Assembly (NCBI RefSeq): GCF_014932895.1
Contig: NZ_JACYOF010000004.1
Span: 186,001 to 250,000, forward strand
Source of the DNA: Bacillus thuringiensis
Lineage (GTDB): Bacteria > Bacillota > Bacilli > Bacillales > Bacillaceae_G
Reading direction: 5' to 3'
DNA length: 64,000 nt
Below are positions 54,131 to 63,566 of the stretch, piece by piece; within the stretch, counting starts at the first letter, position 1, and every line of letters begins with the position of its first letter. The translations under genes and the position numbers were made by a program. Under the pieces are notes generated by a model. The model had not been told where the DNA came from and did no database searches. It saw only the letters and a program-made list of their open reading frames with translations.

Positions 54131-54343
54131 TTAATTTTTGATTTTAAATTTATCTTTAACGTTAATAAATATTAAAAATAATATAATAGCAGAAATTAAG
54201 TTAGCTAAGTAGAAATCTTGATGAAACAGTAGTTCAAAGATGACATCAAAAGTATATAATAAAGCGATAGCAGGTAATATACAAATGAATATAAATCTCC
54301 AATTTTTTAAATAATGTTTATAATTAGTAAGTACTTTCTCCAT
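54131..54343 (-). CDS. Small membrane protein, 70 aa
   Basis: MEKVLTNYKHYLKNWRFIFI then two hydrophobic helices (ILPAIALLYTFDVI and LANLISAIILFLIFI) and a basic end. ATG 54343 follows AGGGGC; the in-frame ATG at 54385 has no site. No family. Confidence 0.5.
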   Translation of the reverse strand: MEKVLTNYKHYLKNWRFIFICILPAIALLYTFDVIFELLFHQDFYLANLISAIILFLIFINVKDKFKIKN

Positions 54344-54576
54344 AGAAATTGCCCCTATAATTTTATTTTCTATATAAATATACATTTAAATAAAAGGATT
54401 TGTAAAGGGGAATATTTAGCAATTAAAAAATGTAAAGAAGGCATTTTGATAAAAACTTAGATAAGTGTAGCAATCAATGTGAAAATATGATTTGATTTTA
54501 AAAAGACTTTTAAAAATCTATGCTAAAGTGATACACTATAAGCCACGTTATTTTTAGAATGGATAGAGGGATTTAC
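54344..54576. other. Intergenic region
   Basis: AT-rich spacer between divergent genes; no strong structure seen. Confidence 0.4.
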
Positions 54577-55581
54577 TTGATAGATAAAATTAAAAATGCT
54601 GTTGAAGATATGTATGAAGATGAAGCAAAAGATTTACTTCAAAGTATTCTTATACAGTTGAATTTATTAGAAGAGAACTATAGTGAAGATACGATTCAAT
54701 ATTTGATGACTATTCCTAAGCAACTAACGAATAAGAATTCTTATAATAGGAATTTAGAAGAAAGTACACATATTCATATTGTTTTTGATGATTCGACGGC
54801 TGGGTGTTTAAAGTATATGTTAAATCAAGAAGAACAATTGGACGAGAGTGTTGTTGCATTCTCTGAATTCTTTTCAATAGGACCAATACAACAATTACAT
54901 ACAGAAAAAGGGCAACTTGAAAGAAAACAATGGGTAATAAATAACCTAACTTCATATGATTGTTATTTTGAAGAAGAATATCTACCAAGATTCATGGAAA
55001 CTTTAGAAGAACTACAATCTATTCCAATTGAAATACCTATTACAATTTGGAAGGCAGATAATGCTCATGAGCATGTAGGACTCTGTTTTGTAATGGCGCA
55101 ATTAAGAGAAAAGAGAAATATTCGAGTTATTAATACGTCTGAAGCAAGCAGAAACATATTAAATCAAGAGTATGATATACGTGGGAGTGGAGAATTACCG
55201 TTTGAAAGTTTAGCTATTTTCAAAAAAAGTTTTGCTGAATTGTCGTATATAACTGAAGAGATGCGAGTTAAATTTGAACAAGAGTGGGATAAATTATCAA
55301 ATAGCACGGAGTTCTTAAGAGTTTGGATAGACAATAAAGTGGATTCTGTACAAGAAGACTATTTTGATCATTTCATTATTGAGTGTGCGAAAAAAGTAGG
55401 TGCTGATAAAAAGTTTATAAAAGCTCCGAGAGTAATAGGTGAAGCACTTGGCCTAGTGGAACAATTAGTCGGCGATACGTTTTTAGAATATCGCTTGAAA
55501 GAATTAATTAAAGACGAAGTATTTGAATTTATAGGTTCATTAGAAGAGATGCGTTTTTATAGTGTGAAGTTAAGGAAATAA
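54577..55581 (+). CDS. DUF1835/DUF3658 domain protein
   Basis: 334 aa soluble protein. HIHIVFDDSTAGCLKYML (about residues 66-83) starts the DUF1835 domain. The C-terminal part with DYFDHFIIECAKKVG fits DUF3658. Function unknown; in bacilli such proteins are stand-alone. TTG 54577 is chosen because AGAGGGA lies 6 bases before it, while ATG 54559 has no ribosome site. Confidence 0.82.
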   Translation: MIDKIKNAVEDMYEDEAKDLLQSILIQLNLLEENYSEDTIQYLMTIPKQLTNKNSYNRNLEESTHIHIVFDDSTAGCLKYMLNQEEQLDESVVAFSEFFSIGPIQQLHTEKGQLERKQWVINNLTSYDCYFEEEYLPRFMETLEELQSIPIEIPITIWKADNAHEHVGLCFVMAQLREKRNIRVINTSEASRNILNQEYDIRGSGELPFESLAIFKKSFAELSYITEEMRVKFEQEWDKLSNSTEFLRVWIDNKVDSVQEDYFDHFIIECAKKVGADKKFIKAPRVIGEALGLVEQLVGDTFLEYRLKELIKDEVFEFIGSLEEMRFYSVKLRK

Positions 55582-55693
55582 TACATGCATTCCGTTTTTT
55601 TGGTTGAATTCGGGCTATACATTAGCTTCCTATAGAGAGTGTATGACATATGAATGTTAAAGGTCATGAATGAAAAGAAGGTGATTTGTTAAA

Positions 55694-56098
55694 ATGAATA
55701 ACCAACAAAACTATCCATATGATCAGTCGATGTATTATTACCCGCAACAATACGGATATGAAACTGTAGATGAATTGAGAGATATTGAACAAGAAGATTA
55801 TAGACCAGATGATGCGGAAGATGCTCCGACATCACCACCACCGTCACAAGTTCCGTCTTTACCGTCTACATTTGCATCTCCAGCACAAGCAGGCAATATG
55901 AAATCGTGGGTGTGTAACTGTCTAGGGAGATGGGGATATTTAAGATTACATCGCCCTGGCTCTTTCGGAAGAGACTTATGGTTCTTCCCAACGGAAGTTA
56001 GAAGGAATGGGGTTTCAGGGTACACATGGCAAGGTGGTCGACGTCGAAAAGTAAGTTATCGTTATCAACAAATTAGTAATTTCATGTGTTTCGCATGA
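55694..56098 (+). CDS. Tyr/Pro-rich hypothetical protein, 134 aa
   Basis: N-terminal half acidic and Tyr/Gln/Pro-rich (MNNQQNYPYDQSMYYYPQQY, then a PTSPPPSQVPSLPS linker). C-terminal half basic and aromatic: VCNCLGRWGYLRLHRPGSFG, LWFFPTEVRRNGVSGYTW, RRRK. Looks like a bacillus surface or spore-associated protein, function unknown. GAAGGTGA precedes the ATG; terminator after. Confidence 0.6.
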   Translation: MNNQQNYPYDQSMYYYPQQYGYETVDELRDIEQEDYRPDDAEDAPTSPPPSQVPSLPSTFASPAQAGNMKSWVCNCLGRWGYLRLHRPGSFGRDLWFFPTEVRRNGVSGYTWQGGRRRKVSYRYQQISNFMCFA

Positions 56099-56102
56099 TA
56101 GG

Positions 56103-56142
56103 AAGTGAGAGAGTAGAATAATTTTACTCTCTCACTTTTTTA
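56103..56142 (+). terminator. Rho-independent terminator
   Basis: AGTGAGAGAGTA / TACTCTCTCACT perfect stem, T6. Confidence 0.92.
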
Positions 56143-56258
56143 TTTTTCAATATAGGAAGTAAGATTTTAATTAAAAATTCACAATTTTTATGGTTTTGTT
56201 GGAGTATAATGCAAATATTGAGGTGGTTTTCAAAAATAAATGAGAGTGAGGGAATACA

Positions 56259-57494
56259 ATGTCAATGAAAAACATAGTTGGCCGAAAAATAGAGGATGGT
56301 ATTAATTTATCGTCTGCTCAGTTTAAAGAAGATGCTTATGAAATTTATAAAGAATCGCGAAAAATGCAGCCTATATTATTTGTAAATCAGGTCGAAATCG
56401 GTAAAGAATGGCTCATTACAAGATATGAAGATGCCCTACCACTTTTAAAAGATAATCGCTTAAAAAAAGATCCGGCCAATGTATTTTCTCAAGATACAAT
56501 GAACATGTTTCATACTGTTGACAATAGTGATCATTTAACAACGCATATGTTAAATTCGGATCCACCTAACCACAATCGTTTACGATCTTTAGTCCAAAAA
56601 GCTTTTACACCGAAGATGATTACGCAATTAGACGGAAGAATTCAGAAAATCGCGGATGATTTAATAAGTGATGCAAAGCAAAAAGGTACATTGAATCTTG
56701 TAGATGATTATTCATTTCCATTACCGATTATTGTAATTAGTGAAATGCTCGGCATTCCAAAAGAAGATCAAGCGAGATTTAGAATTTGGTCTCATGCTGT
56801 CATTGCTTCTCCAGAAACGCCAGAGGAAATAAGAGAAACTGAAAAGCAACTATCTGAATTTATTACATATCTTCAACATTTAGTTGATGTAAAACGACAA
56901 GATCCTAAAGAGGATTTGGTCAGTGCTTTAATACTAGCAGAAAGTGAGGGACATAAACTTAGTGCCCCGGAATTATATTCCATGATTATGTTACTTATCG
57001 TAGCGGGCCATGAGACGACTGTGAATTTAATTACAAATACAGTATTAGCACTTCTCGAGAATCCTGATCAATTACAGTTATTAAAAGAAAATCCAACATT
57101 AATTGATTCAACTATTGAGGAAGGATTACGATATTATTCTCCGGTTGAGGTGACAACTGCAAGATGGGCGGCTGAACCTTTTCAAATCCACGATCAAACA
57201 ATCCAAAAAGGAGACATGGTTATTATTGCATTAGCTTCGGCAAATCGTGATGAATCAGTATTTGATAACCCAGAAGTATTCGATATTAAACGAGAAAATA
57301 ACCGTCATATTGCCTTTGGGCATGGTAGTCATTTCTGCCTAGGAGCACCACTTGCTAGGTTGGAAGCAAAGATTGCTATTACTACTTTGTTTAAACGGAT
57401 GCCTGAACTACAAATAAAAGGCGATCGTAAAGAAATTAAATGGCAAGGTAATTATTTAATGCGTTCTTTAGAGGAATTACCATTAACATTCTAG
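56259..57494 (+). CDS. Cytochrome P450, CYP107-like
   Basis: 411 aa soluble bacterial P450. I-helix oxygen motif VAGHETT, K-helix EEGLRY, and heme loop AFGHGSHFCLGAPLARLE with the ligand cysteine. HMLNSDPPNHNRLRSLVQKA is typical of the CYP107/PksS branch. Substrate unknown; needs separate ferredoxin and reductase. GAGTGAGGGA precedes the ATG. Monocistronic. Confidence 0.9.
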   Translation: MSMKNIVGRKIEDGINLSSAQFKEDAYEIYKESRKMQPILFVNQVEIGKEWLITRYEDALPLLKDNRLKKDPANVFSQDTMNMFHTVDNSDHLTTHMLNSDPPNHNRLRSLVQKAFTPKMITQLDGRIQKIADDLISDAKQKGTLNLVDDYSFPLPIIVISEMLGIPKEDQARFRIWSHAVIASPETPEEIRETEKQLSEFITYLQHLVDVKRQDPKEDLVSALILAESEGHKLSAPELYSMIMLLIVAGHETTVNLITNTVLALLENPDQLQLLKENPTLIDSTIEEGLRYYSPVEVTTARWAAEPFQIHDQTIQKGDMVIIALASANRDESVFDNPEVFDIKRENNRHIAFGHGSHFCLGAPLARLEAKIAITTLFKRMPELQIKGDRKEIKWQGNYLMRSLEELPLTF

Positions 57495-57574
57495 AATATT
57501 TATTTAAAGACATGCATACATCGAAAACGATCTACATAGAGTATGTATGTGTTATTTAAATTCGAAACGGAAGG

Positions 57575-57762
57575 GTGAAAACATCCCAATGATCAACTAA
57601 TTCTATTTGTAAGAGATCTTCGTTAAAAAACGAAATATTCTTCTGAATAGGATTAGTATGCACATTTATAGAAAAGGGATGTATTTCGCGCTGCGAAAAA
57701 TATAGTCTTTTCATATGATTTGTGTTGCCTCCTGTTCAGAACATGAAATAGGAGGCTTTTTT
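57575..57762 (+). promoter_or_regulatory. Attenuator leader of the MFS/Vat operon
   Basis: Mini-ORF MIN-stop (ATG ATC AAC TAA, 57589-57600). Its end overlaps segment 1 (57596-57607, ACTAATTCTATT), which pairs with AATAGGATTAGT (57646-57657). A terminator GCCTCCT/AGGAGGC (57727-57756) plus T6 ends right at the MFS ATG, and its 3' arm holds the AGGAGG ribosome site. So both termination and start-site masking are possible. The MIN-stop/ACTAAT layout matches the vmlR leader. Confidence 0.75.
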
Positions 57763-59046
57763 ATGTCGACGACTGTAGAAACGAAACAAAATCATGGGGT
57801 ATCACAAGTATTAAAAAATCGGTTTGTGCAAGGAATTCTTACATCAGCATTATTTTTACAAATTGGAATATGGGTTCGAAACTTTGCGGTATTATTGTAT
57901 GTTATGGAAATGACGAAAGGTGATGCTTTTGCTATTTCAATGATTTCAGTTGCAGAATTCGCTCCAATTTTTATTTTCTCATTCATTGGTGGAACTTTTG
58001 CTGATAGGTGGAAGCCAAAGAAGACAATGATATGGTGTGAAACGTTAAGTTCTATTTCAGTATTCGCTGTATTCATTACTCTTATGTTTGGAACGTGGAA
58101 GATTGTGTTTTTTGTGACGCTCATTTCTGCAATCCTTTCACAGTTTTCCCAGCCATCTGGAATGAAGTTGTTTAAACAGCATTTATCAACGGAACAAATT
58201 CAATTAGCAATGTCTATATATCAAACGATATTTGCAATATTTATGGTGTTAGGACCAATTCTCGGAACATTTATTTTTCATAGTTTTGGAATTTATATTT
58301 CAATTATCATAACTGGTATCGCATTTTTATTTGCAGCAGTTGTTTTGTTATTTCTTCCGAAAGATCTCGAAAATGATAATGAGAAGAAAGAAATCACACT
58401 ATTACAGGAAATGTTGGATGGTATTAAATATGTAAAAAAGAAAAAAGCATTAACTTTGCTTGGTCTATGTTTTATGGCAGCAGGGCTAGGTATAGGTTTA
58501 ATCCAGCCACTAGGTATATTTATTGTGACTGAGCAGTTAGGGTTATCAAAAGAGAGTTTACAATGGTTACTAACAGTAAATGGCGCGGGGATGATTATTG
58601 GCGGAGCTTTAGCGATGGTATTTGCGAAAAACGTTGCTCCGCAAAAAATGTTAATCGTAGGGATGCTCGGCCAGGCAATTGGCATTGGTATTATAGGCTA
58701 CTCCACAAATTTATGGGTAACACTTACAGCACAACTTTTTAGTGGTTTAGCTCTTCCATGTATCCAAATAGGTATTAATACGCTCATTATCCAAAATAGT
58801 GATACCGATTTTATTGGACGGGTAAACGGTATTTTAAGTCCACTATTTACCGGCTCAATGGTAGTAACGATGAGTATTGCTGGTTCATTAAAGGAGATGT
58901 TTTCATTAGGTACGATGTACGAGGGGACGGCTTTATTATTTGTTATTGGATTATTGTTTATTTTACCTATATACAATTTAAAGCCAGTAATAGAAGTAGA
59001 AAGTGAAATGAATGATAAAGGAAGTGCTGTGCAACATGAATCCTAA
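57763..59046 (+). CDS. MFS drug efflux transporter (macrolide-efflux type)
   Basis: 427 aa, twelve hydrophobic segments, MFS loop [14 protein letters not shown] between segments 2 and 3. Closest in pattern to Mef-like macrolide exporters. ATG 57763 directly follows the leader terminator; the longer frame from 57715 would run through it. Overlaps the acyltransferase gene by 11 bases, so both are coupled. The leader suggests induction by a ribosome-targeting drug. Confidence 0.85.
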   Translation: MSTTVETKQNHGVSQVLKNRFVQGILTSALFLQIGIWVRNFAVLLYVMEMTKGDAFAISMISVAEFAPIFIFSFIGGTFADRWKPKKTMIWCETLSSISVFAVFITLMFGTWKIVFFVTLISAILSQFSQPSGMKLFKQHLSTEQIQLAMSIYQTIFAIFMVLGPILGTFIFHSFGIYISIIITGIAFLFAAVVLLFLPKDLENDNEKKEITLLQEMLDGIKYVKKKKALTLLGLCFMAAGLGIGLIQPLGIFIVTEQLGLSKESLQWLLTVNGAGMIIGGALAMVFAKNVAPQKMLIVGMLGQAIGIGIIGYSTNLWVTLTAQLFSGLALPCIQIGINTLIIQNSDTDFIGRVNGILSPLFTGSMVVTMSIAGSLKEMFSLGTMYEGTALLFVIGLLFILPIYNLKPVIEVESEMNDKGSAVQHES

Positions 59047-59665
59047 TCCCAATGTTAAATACCCAATTAAAGGAAATCAAAACGTTCACTTTATAAAAAA
59101 TACAATAACGAAATCTAATATACTTGTTGGTGACTATTCTTATTTTGATGCGAAGCATGGGGAAACATTAGAAAATCGAGTATTATATCATTATGAATTT
59201 ATCGGAGATCGTCTCGTTATTGGAAAGTTTTGTTGTATTGCATCTGGAGTTACCTTTATTATGAACGGAGCGAATCATCGAATGGATGGATTTTCGGCGT
59301 ATCCTTTTAATATCTTTGGGAATGGCTGGGAGAAATTCACGCCTGATTTGTCTGATTTACCGTATAAAGGAGATACAGTTATAGGAAATGACGTTTGGAT
59401 TGGTATGGATACAACTATTATGCCCGGAATAAAAATTGGAGATGGTGCAATAATTGCAGCTAAATCTGTTGTGACTAAAGACGTCGCACCATATACAATT
59501 GTTGGTGGGAACCCTGCAAATAAAATAAAAGAGAGGTTTTCAAATGCAATAATAGAAGAACTATTGCAAATTCAATGGTGGCATTTTGATATTGAGAACA
59601 TAACCGAAAATATCGATGCTATTGTACGAGGGGATATAGGATCATTAAGGAAGTTAAAAAGGTAA
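59036..59665 (+). CDS. Vat-type xenobiotic acetyltransferase
   Basis: 209 aa left-handed beta-helix acyltransferase of the CatB/Vat family, which acetylates streptogramin A or chloramphenicol. Blocks: [39 protein letters not shown] with the catalytic histidine, [29 protein letters not shown] and VGGNPAN. AAGGAAG precedes ATG 59036, which lies inside the MFS gene. Target drug inferred. Confidence 0.88.
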   Translation: MNPNPNVKYPIKGNQNVHFIKNTITKSNILVGDYSYFDAKHGETLENRVLYHYEFIGDRLVIGKFCCIASGVTFIMNGANHRMDGFSAYPFNIFGNGWEKFTPDLSDLPYKGDTVIGNDVWIGMDTTIMPGIKIGDGAIIAAKSVVTKDVAPYTIVGGNPANKIKERFSNAIIEELLQIQWWHFDIENITENIDAIVRGDIGSLRKLKR

Positions 59666-59684
59666 TAAAAAATGCATGACAAAA

Positions 59685-59738
59685 AGTATCATACCTCCGA
59701 ATTTTGTTAATGATAAAAGAACAAGGAGGTGTGATACT
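59685..59738 (+). promoter_or_regulatory. Hairpin sequestering the ribosome site of the DUF1540 gene
   Basis: AGTATCATACCTCC (59685-59698) pairs with GGAGGTGTGATACT (59725-59738), 14 bp with one G-U pair and a 26-base loop. The right arm is the ribosome site and ends one base before the ATG. Confidence 0.8.
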
Positions 59739-59894
59739 ATGGCACAAGACGTTTTGTGTGAAGTTAACAACTGTAAATTTTGGGCTAACGGTAATAAATG
59801 TAGTGCAGATGCAATTTATGTAGTAAGTCACAAAGGAAAGCACGCATCTACAACGGAAGAAACAGATTGCAAAACTTTCGATCCAGAAGTATAA
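59739..59894 (+). CDS. DUF1540 small Cys-rich protein
   Basis: 51 aa: MAQDVLCEVNNCKFWANGNK, CSADAIYVVSHKGKHAS and TDCKTFDPEV. The C-x5-C-x7-C...C spacing is the DUF1540 pattern, probably metal-binding; function unknown. Several copies are common in bacilli and clostridia. ATG 59739 is set by AAGGAGGTG, which is inside a hairpin. Confidence 0.85.
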   Translation: MAQDVLCEVNNCKFWANGNKCSADAIYVVSHKGKHASTTEETDCKTFDPEV

Positions 59895-59902
59895 ATTTTT
59901 GA

Positions 59903-59935
59903 AGGGTAGCCAAATCGTGGTTGCCCTTTTATTAA
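59903..59935 (+). terminator. Terminator
   Basis: AAGGGTAGCCA / TGGTTGCCCTT stem with a T-rich tail. Confidence 0.8.
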
Positions 59936-59995
59936 TTATAGTATTGATAATAAATATCATTTTCATTCATTGTTTTTAACGTTTCTTGTTATTTT

Positions 59996-60493
59996 TTATA
60001 TTTTTTTCATAAGTGATGTAATCCAATGTAATTCATGTTCAATACGTGATTTACTAAACTCAATGACTTCAGTAATAAATGGTGAGATAACATCTAGAGA
60101 TTGAATAGCAGTAAGCTGTTTATGTAGTACACCTTGGCGCATTGTTAAAATTTCTTTTCTAGCTTCGTAATCAAGTTGTTCAAATAGCGCGATACGTACA
60201 AGGAATTCGGGATTATTTGTCGCAATTTTTTCGGGGAATTCTCTTAACATTTCATAAAAAATTTCTTCTCCTGTTTCTGTTATATTGTACATATTTCGGT
60301 TCGGTTTTCCAACTTGTGTATGTACATTTTTCGTTATAGCCCCCATATTCTCAAAGCGCCGTAGCGCGGGGTAAAGCATGTTATGATTTAATTCAAAATT
60401 CTCCCCTAACCGATTTTGAATATTTTTCTTTATTTCATAGCCATGTTTTGGTCCTGTCGTTAATTCTGCAAGTAGTAAAATGTCAACATACAT
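59996..60493 (-). CDS. PadR-family transcriptional regulator
   Basis: 165 aa. Winged helix 1-85 (YVDILLLAELTTGPKHGYEI, NHNMLYPALRRFENMGAI, GKPNRNMYNITETGEE) and a C-terminal helical dimer domain. GAGGAGGA before ATG 60493. Divergent from the CYP106-like gene; the palindrome between them is its likely operator. Confidence 0.9.
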   Translation of the reverse strand: MYVDILLLAELTTGPKHGYEIKKNIQNRLGENFELNHNMLYPALRRFENMGAITKNVHTQVGKPNRNMYNITETGEEIFYEMLREFPEKIATNNPEFLVRIALFEQLDYEARKEILTMRQGVLHKQLTAIQSLDVISPFITEVIEFSKSRIEHELHWITSLMKKI

Positions 60494-60546
60494 AAAAATC
60501 CTCCTCATATATTTCTCAAGTTTTCTTATGAATCTTTTTCCTTTAT

Positions 60547-60565
60547 ATATGTTAAAATAACATAT
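60547..60565. promoter_or_regulatory. Palindromic operator candidate for PadR
   Basis: ATATGTTA-AAA-TAACATAT, perfect, between the divergent padR-like and CYP106-like genes; the ATGT/ACAT halves fit PadR sites. Confidence 0.55.
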
Positions 60566-60633
60566 GTTAGTTTATACAACTTTGAACTGCCGACCTATCA
60601 CTTTTATTGTAAAAGAAAAGGGAGGAAAGAACT

Positions 60634-61848
60634 ATGGCTACACCTGAAAATGTTATTTTAGTTCATGAAATTTCAAAGCTAAAAACAAAAGAAGAGTTAT
60701 GGAATCCGTATGGATGGTATCAATTTATGAGAGATAATCACCCCGTTTATTATGATGCGGAGCAGGATGTTTGGAATGTTTTTTTATATGATGATGTAAA
60801 TCGGGTTCTATCAGATTATCGCTTATTTTCAAGTAGAAGGGAACGAAGACAATTCGCAATCCCTCCTTTAGAAACAAGAATTAATATAAACTCTACTGAT
60901 CCGCCAGAACATCGCAATGTACGTTCAATTGTTTCTAAAGCGTTTACTCCAAGAAGTTTAGAGCAATGGAAACCTCGAATACAGGCTGTTGCAAATGAAC
61001 TTGTACAACAAATAGAAAAGTGCAGTGAAGTAAATATTGTTGAACAGTTTGCTGCACCTTTGCCTGTTACCGTTATATCGGATTTATTAGGAGTGCCAAC
61101 AACAGACCGTAAAAAAATTAAAGAATGGTCTGATATTTTATTTATGCCATATAGTAAAGAAAAATTTAATGATCTGGATACAAAGAAAGGGATTGCTTTA
61201 AATGAATTTAAAGCATACCTTCTTCCGATCGTTCAAGAAAAAAGATACCATTTAACAGATGATATTATTTCGGATTTAATACGTGCTGAATATAATGGTG
61301 ACAGATTAACCGATGAGGAAATTGTCATTTTTTCATTGGGGCTTTTAGCTGCTGGTAATGAAACAACTACTAATTTAATTATTAATAGCTTTTATTGTTT
61401 TTTAGTGGATGCACCTGGGACATATAAAGAATTACGAGAAAAACCAAATTTGATTTCAAAAACGATAGAGGAAGTATTACGGTATCGCTTTCCTGTTACA
61501 CTAGCCCGTCGGATAACTGAAGATACGAATATATTTGGACCTAGTATGAAAAAAGACCAGATGATTGTAGCGTGGGTTAGTGCAGCAAATTTAGATGAGA
61601 AAAAATTTCCACATGCTTCTAAGTTTAATTTACACCGAATAGGAAATGAAAAGCATTTAACATTTGGTAAAGGTCCTCATTTTTGTTTAGGGGCACCACT
61701 TGCACGTCTTGAAGCTGAGATAGCATTAAGTACCTTTATAAATACTTTCGAAAAAATAGAGTTATCTCCATCTTTCTGTTTAGAAGATTGTATACTGGAA
61801 AATGAACAAACATTAAAGTCCTTACCTATTCGCTTAAAAACTCAATAA
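60634..61848 (+). CDS. Cytochrome P450, CYP106-like
   Basis: 404 aa. I-helix LLAAGNETTTN, K-helix EEVLRYR, heme loop TFGKGPHFCLGAPLARLE. The N-terminal ISKLKTKEELWNPYGWYQFM, VFLYDDVNRVLSDYRLFSS and STDPPEHRNVRSIVSKAFTP resemble B. megaterium CYP106, a steroid/terpenoid hydroxylase. Asn replaces the usual acid or His near the I-helix Thr motif. GGGAGGAAAG precedes the ATG. Probably repressed by the divergent PadR. Confidence 0.9.
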   Translation: MATPENVILVHEISKLKTKEELWNPYGWYQFMRDNHPVYYDAEQDVWNVFLYDDVNRVLSDYRLFSSRRERRQFAIPPLETRININSTDPPEHRNVRSIVSKAFTPRSLEQWKPRIQAVANELVQQIEKCSEVNIVEQFAAPLPVTVISDLLGVPTTDRKKIKEWSDILFMPYSKEKFNDLDTKKGIALNEFKAYLLPIVQEKRYHLTDDIISDLIRAEYNGDRLTDEEIVIFSLGLLAAGNETTTNLIINSFYCFLVDAPGTYKELREKPNLISKTIEEVLRYRFPVTLARRITEDTNIFGPSMKKDQMIVAWVSAANLDEKKFPHASKFNLHRIGNEKHLTFGKGPHFCLGAPLARLEAEIALSTFINTFEKIELSPSFCLEDCILENEQTLKSLPIRLKTQ

Positions 61849-61855
61849 AACGTTC

Positions 61856-61888
61856 AGCAAGGTACATGTTATTGTACCTTGCTTTTTA
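61856..61888 (+). terminator. Terminator
   Basis: AGCAAGGTACA / TGTACCTTGCT stem, T5. Confidence 0.9.
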
Positions 61889-61960
61889 TTTCTAAATTGT
61901 AAAATTTTAGTGTGTTCTATAGTGTGGAAGTGTGCGAAAAAAGAGTAGAGGAGGATGCTT

Positions 61961-62539
61961 ATGTTAAAGTGCAATGGAAGTAAAACGTTTCAAACATTTA
62001 TTAAAGCTGTAACTGATTTAATAGAAAGTAATTTATTGAAAAAACAAATTGTGTGTGAAATTGAAAAATTACTAGAAGAACTTTTAGAAAAGAAAACGTG
62101 GCTTCCGTTAGAGAAACAGAAGGCGAATTCGGCTCAATATGCACGACACTTACTGTATGAAGATCCCTTAAAACGTTTTGAAGTATTGGCTCTTGTATGG
62201 AAAGGTGGACAGTCTACACCTTTACATGATCATGATGGTACATGGGGAGTAGAAGGCGTTTTTTCAGGAAGAATAATGGTGCAGAACTTTATACAAACTA
62301 AGCAACTTGGAAATTCATTATTTTATTTAACACATACAGAAAATCTTTATTTGGGGGAAGGCAAAACAGATAAAGTAATTCCACCAGCTGACTGTCATAT
62401 TCTTGAAATCGGCAAAATTGAAAGCGTTATCACCATTCATGTTTACGGAAAATGTTTAGAAAAGTTTAAAGTATATACCCCAACTGAAGAAAAAAATGTG
62501 TACTTGTGTAAGACAAAATATATTAGTTATAGTTCATAG
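61961..62539 (+). CDS. Cysteine dioxygenase-like thiol dioxygenase
   Basis: 192 aa cupin. Iron ligands in STPLHDHDGTWGVEGVFSG (H-x-H) and the third histidine in ITIHVYGK. Likely oxidises cysteine or 3-mercaptopropionate to the sulfinate. AGAGGAGG lies 6 bases before ATG 61961; the in-frame ATG at 61955 is too close. Monocistronic. Confidence 0.82.
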   Translation: MLKCNGSKTFQTFIKAVTDLIESNLLKKQIVCEIEKLLEELLEKKTWLPLEKQKANSAQYARHLLYEDPLKRFEVLALVWKGGQSTPLHDHDGTWGVEGVFSGRIMVQNFIQTKQLGNSLFYLTHTENLYLGEGKTDKVIPPADCHILEIGKIESVITIHVYGKCLEKFKVYTPTEEKNVYLCKTKYISYSS

Positions 62540-62670
62540 TTTAAAATTATTTCTTGACCTGAAACGCTTTTCATAAATTATAAATAAGGAGTACTTCACG
62601 AGAGCTTTGTGAAAACGATACCTTACAATTGAATAGAACTCGTGTATTTATAGAAAGTGGTGAAGAAATA

Positions 62671-63522
62671 ATGAAATTAATCGCAATTGATTTAGATGGA
62701 ACCCTTCTTTCTGGGAATAAAATGATTAGTAAAGAGAATGCAGAAGCAATTCGAAAGTGTCAGAAAGCTGGCCATGTTGTAGCAATTTGTACAGGACGTT
62801 CTATCGTTGATATTGAACGATTATTGTTAGAAGTTAATTTAGAGTGTCCGATTATTGCTGAAAATGGTGCACTTATTTATAAAGATAAGAAAATGATGAA
62901 GAGATATCCAATTCAAAATATGCAGGCACTTGAGATTGTAGAATATCTTGAAGAGAATGGCTTGTATTATCAACTTTATACAGATAAAGGTGTATATGTT
63001 CCCGCATATGGTGTGGAAAGTGTCCGTGGTGAAATTGAGCATGTGAAGAAGTCAAAAGTAAATGTTGATTTAAAAGAGTTAGAAACGATTGCAGCATTAT
63101 ATCTTGAACATACTGCGTTTCATAATGCGGAAAGTTGTAAACCAATTGTAGAAACAGAAATACATGTGCATAAACTTTTACCATTTTCATATGACATAGA
63201 GAAATTAAAAAAATTAAAAGAAACGTTTCTGCATAATACTGATTTAGCAATTACTTCTTCATATTGGCATAATTTAGAGATTAATCACCGAGATGCTCAA
63301 AAGGGAAATGGATTATATACTTTAGCAGAACATCTTCATATTCCATTTGAAAATACTGTTGCGATAGGTGATGGCCTAAACGATGTTTCCATGATGGAGA
63401 AAGCAAACTTATCAATTGCAATGGGGAATGCGGTTGAAGAAATTAAAGCGATGTGTCAATACGAAACGTTAACAAATGAAGAACACGGTGTCGCACATGC
63501 TCTATATAAGTATGTAATGTAA
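62671..63522 (+). CDS. Cof-type HAD phosphatase (YkrA-like)
   Basis: 283 aa. Motif I AIDLDGTLL (residues 4-12), motif II CTGRS, cap domain about 85-190, motif III lysine in DAQKGNGLY, motif IV GDGLNDVSMMEKA. HAD phosphatases of this type dephosphorylate sugar phosphates or flavin precursors. ATG 62671 follows GTGGTGAAG; ATG 62629 rejected for lack of a ribosome site. Confidence 0.9.
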   Translation: MKLIAIDLDGTLLSGNKMISKENAEAIRKCQKAGHVVAICTGRSIVDIERLLLEVNLECPIIAENGALIYKDKKMMKRYPIQNMQALEIVEYLEENGLYYQLYTDKGVYVPAYGVESVRGEIEHVKKSKVNVDLKELETIAALYLEHTAFHNAESCKPIVETEIHVHKLLPFSYDIEKLKKLKETFLHNTDLAITSSYWHNLEINHRDAQKGNGLYTLAEHLHIPFENTVAIGDGLNDVSMMEKANLSIAMGNAVEEIKAMCQYETLTNEEHGVAHALYKYVM

Positions 63523-63524
63523 TA

Positions 63525-63566
63525 AAAAGAAAAAAGAATCCCATTCGGATTCTTTTTTCTTTTTAT
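63525..63566 (+). terminator. Strong terminator
   Basis: AAAAAGAAAAAAGAATCC / GGATTCTTTTTTCTTTTT perfect 18-bp stem. Confidence 0.92.

Noticed and set aside
57715-57762. 16-codon N-terminal extension of the MFS frame
   Set aside because: Encoded by the leader terminator; the AGGAGG site fits ATG 57763.
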